From Prevotellaceae bacterium (GTDB lineage: Bacteria; Bacteroidota; Bacteroidia; Bacteroidales; Bacteroidaceae): a DNA stretch of 8,120 nt. Position 1 is the stretch's first letter; every line of letters starts with the position of its first letter. This document shows positions 6,873-8,120 of the stretch, in pieces. The notes beneath the pieces are model-generated. The model searched no databases. It had not been told where the DNA came from and was given only the letters and a program-made list of their open reading frames with translations. A program made the translations under genes and the position numbers. The DNA lies in assembly GCA_021204715.1 (NCBI GenBank), contig JAJPYW010000111.1, forward strand, positions 1 through 8,120, given 5' to 3'.

Positions 6873-7457
6873 TTAGGCTTTCTTGAGGTGGTTGACCAAC
6901 GCGATGAGGAATCCCAAGGCGATGAACGCGCCCGGGGCCAACACGAAGAGCAGCATGCCGTAGTCTTCGGGGAATATGCCCAAGCTGAATATCTTGCCTG
7001 TTCCCAAAAGCTCGCGCACGGCACCCAAGAGCGTCAAGCCTATGGTGAAGCCGATGCCCATGCCCAATCCGTCGAAGAAGGAGGCCAACGGGGCGTTTTT
7101 GGCTGCGAAGGCTTCGGCACGTCCCAAGAGGATGCAGTTCACTACAATCAACGGGATGAAGAGACCCAAGGTGGCGTAAAGCCCGGGCACGTAGGCCTGC
7201 ATGAGCATCTGCAACAGCGTGACGAACGAGGCGATGACCACGATGAAGGCGGGGATGCGCACTTTGTCGGGTATGAGGTTCTTGATGGCCGAAATGACCA
7301 CGTTGGAGCAGATAAGCACAAAGGCCGTGGCCAATCCCATGCCCATGCCGTTGATGGCCGATGAGGTGGTGCCCAGCGTGGGGCACATACCAAGTAAGAG
7401 CACGAATGTGGGATTCTCTTTGACAATCCCGTTCATCAATATTTTCAAGTTACTCAT
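6873..7457 (-). CDS. rnfE: Ion-translocating Rnf complex subunit E
   Basis: Second membrane subunit of the A/E pair of the Rnf complex. 194 residues, about six transmembrane helices. Key segments are NPTFVLLLGMCPTLGTTSS (15-33) with Cys25 and NCILLGRAEAFA (107-118) with Cys108, the presumed Fe-S ligands shared with RnfA; the GRAEAFA segment distinguishes RnfE from RnfA. The start codon lies inside the end of rnfG: the ATGAGTAA at 7450-7457 holds both the rnfE start and the rnfG stop, an 8-base overlap suggesting translational coupling. An unusually good ribosome site (AGGAG, 6-base spacer) precedes it. Confidence 0.97.
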   Translation of the reverse strand: MSNLKILMNGIVKENPTFVLLLGMCPTLGTTSSAINGMGMGLATAFVLICSNVVISAIKNLIPDKVRIPAFIVVIASFVTLLQMLMQAYVPGLYATLGLFIPLIVVNCILLGRAEAFAAKNAPLASFFDGLGMGIGFTIGLTLLGAVRELLGTGKIFSLGIFPEDYGMLLFVLAPGAFIALGFLIALVNHLKKA

Positions 7458-8120
7458 GGTCCGCTCCTTTCTGTTCTTCGTTATTGTCGGTTATACCGTC
7501 TGCTTCCGCGTCGGCTTCCTCCTGGGGCGCGGCTTGCACGGCTTTCTGGGTGGCGCCTGTCAAGCCGTCGGTCTGCTCGCCGCTAAAGGCGGCGTAGGCG
7601 GCGTTCACGGCTCTCAAGAAGGCGCGCGAGGTAATGGTGGAGGCGGTGATGGCGTCTACCTGCCCGCCGTCCTTGCTCACGGTAAGGGGAGTTTGGCCGG
7701 GGTTCAGTCCGGTGATGTCGCCCTTGTTGCCTTGCTTGAACCACTCGGTGGACTTGGAACCCAATCCGGGTGTCTCTGAGTGTGACAAGATGGAGTAGTC
7801 CAATATGTTCCCGTCGGCGTCGAAGCCTACCAAGACCTTCAACTCGCCGCCGAATCCCATCGACGTGGCTTCTACGGCGGCACCTATGGACTTGCCCTCT
7901 TTCGAGGCGGGATATACGGCATATTCCACGCCGTCCAAGTTCTCGACCTTCTTCTCTGCAATCGGGTCGTTGTCGAAACCGGGAACCACCAAGGCTACCG
8001 CGTCGCTGAGCGCCTTGGCGTTGGCTATCTCAATGGGGCCTTTGGTGAGTTCGTTCACAACTGCCAATATCGCCACGGAGATGACCGTCACCCCCGTGAG
8101 TACTAACAACATATTCTTCA
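7450..8120 (-). CDS. rnfG: Ion-translocating Rnf complex subunit G (5' end outside window)
   Basis: FMN-carrying subunit of the Rnf complex, anchored by one N-terminal helix with its flavin domain outside the cytoplasm. The frame stays open to the right edge (codons Lys-Asn precede the Met at 8112), so the true start is off the window and that Met is internal. Numbered from it: transmembrane helix about 1-20 (LLVLTGVTVISVAILAVV), FMN-binding domain about 25-175, conserved SETPGLGSK (112-120), and a flavin attachment motif DAITAST (153-159) with Thr159 as the expected covalent FMN site by ApbE. The motif is degenerate against the usual D-x-x-S/T-G-A-T. A tail of about 45 residues follows, very acidic, with a second and perfect motif, DGLTGAT (182-188). 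rnfE overlaps the 3' end. rnfB, rnfC and rnfD are expected upstream, beyond the edge. Confidence 0.95.
   Translation of the reverse strand, partial: KNMLLVLTGVTVISVAILAVVNELTKGPIEIANAKALSDAVALVVPGFDNDPIAEKKVENLDGVEYAVYPASKEGKSIGAAVEATSMGFGGELKVLVGFDADGNILDYSILSHSETPGLGSKSTEWFKQGNKGDITGLNPGQTPLTVSKDGGQVDAITASTITSRAFLRAVNAAYAAFSGEQTDGLTGATQKAVQAAPQEEADAEADGITDNNEEQKGADHE
7464..7470 (-). promoter_or_regulatory. Strong Shine-Dalgarno site for rnfE
   Basis: AAAGGAG on the minus strand, within the last codons of rnfG and 6 bases before the rnfE ATG. Good Shine-Dalgarno sites are uncommon in this phylum, and no other gene here shows one. With the 8-base overlap it supports the chosen rnfE start. 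Confidence 0.6.

Noticed and set aside
8110..8112. ATG at the right edge as the start of rnfG
   Set aside because: The frame is open upstream to the edge and this Met begins right at the membrane helix, without the short cytoplasmic N-terminus of RnfG. The gene is cut by the window.

Overview
The window looks like a piece of a GC-rich Bacteroidales chromosome (Bacteroides/Prevotella relatives). Three things support this. Three of the genes have perfect Bacteroides-type -7 promoter elements (TAnnTTTG). Ribosome binding sites are mostly weak or absent. The gene types are typical of that order: a one-domain GT5 'glycogen synthase', a fused NfnAB-type oxidoreductase, and an rnfG-rnfE-rnfA segment followed by galE. 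All genes are core metabolism; I see no mobile element, RNA gene, CRISPR array or phage gene.

Left part (1-2500). A minus-strand, half-length GT5 glycogen/starch synthase-like gene (144-968) is divergent from the two-gene plus-strand pantothenate set panC-panD (1227-2477). Together these two enzymes make beta-alanine and join it to pantoate. A 258-base spacer separates the divergent units. The left 143 bases hold small nested inverted repeats and no gene.

Middle part (2500-6174). Two minus-strand genes, each with its own promoter element: an 803-residue fusion of an NfnA-like ferredoxin:NAD reductase with an NfnB/GltD-like subunit (2500-4911), and galE, UDP-glucose 4-epimerase (5140-6174). 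A strong 14-bp terminator hairpin separates them. The 228-base spacer also carries a potential G-quadruplex and a cluster of five TTAT(C/T)GG repeats, most at near-helical spacing, around the nfn promoter.

Right part (6250-8120). This is the downstream end of an Rnf complex operon on the minus strand: rnfG (cut by the window edge), rnfE (overlapping rnfG by 8 bases) and rnfA. The missing rnfB, rnfC and rnfD would be expected beyond the right edge. Rnf links ferredoxin/NAD to an ion gradient and Nfn links ferredoxin, NADH and NADPH, so the right two thirds of the window holds two enzymes acting on the same electron carriers.

No wholly new system is evident. The observations most worth following are a second, perfect ApbE-type flavin attachment motif in the C-terminal tail of RnfG, the phased repeat cluster at the nfn promoter, and the degenerate active-site motifs of the half-length GT5 protein.
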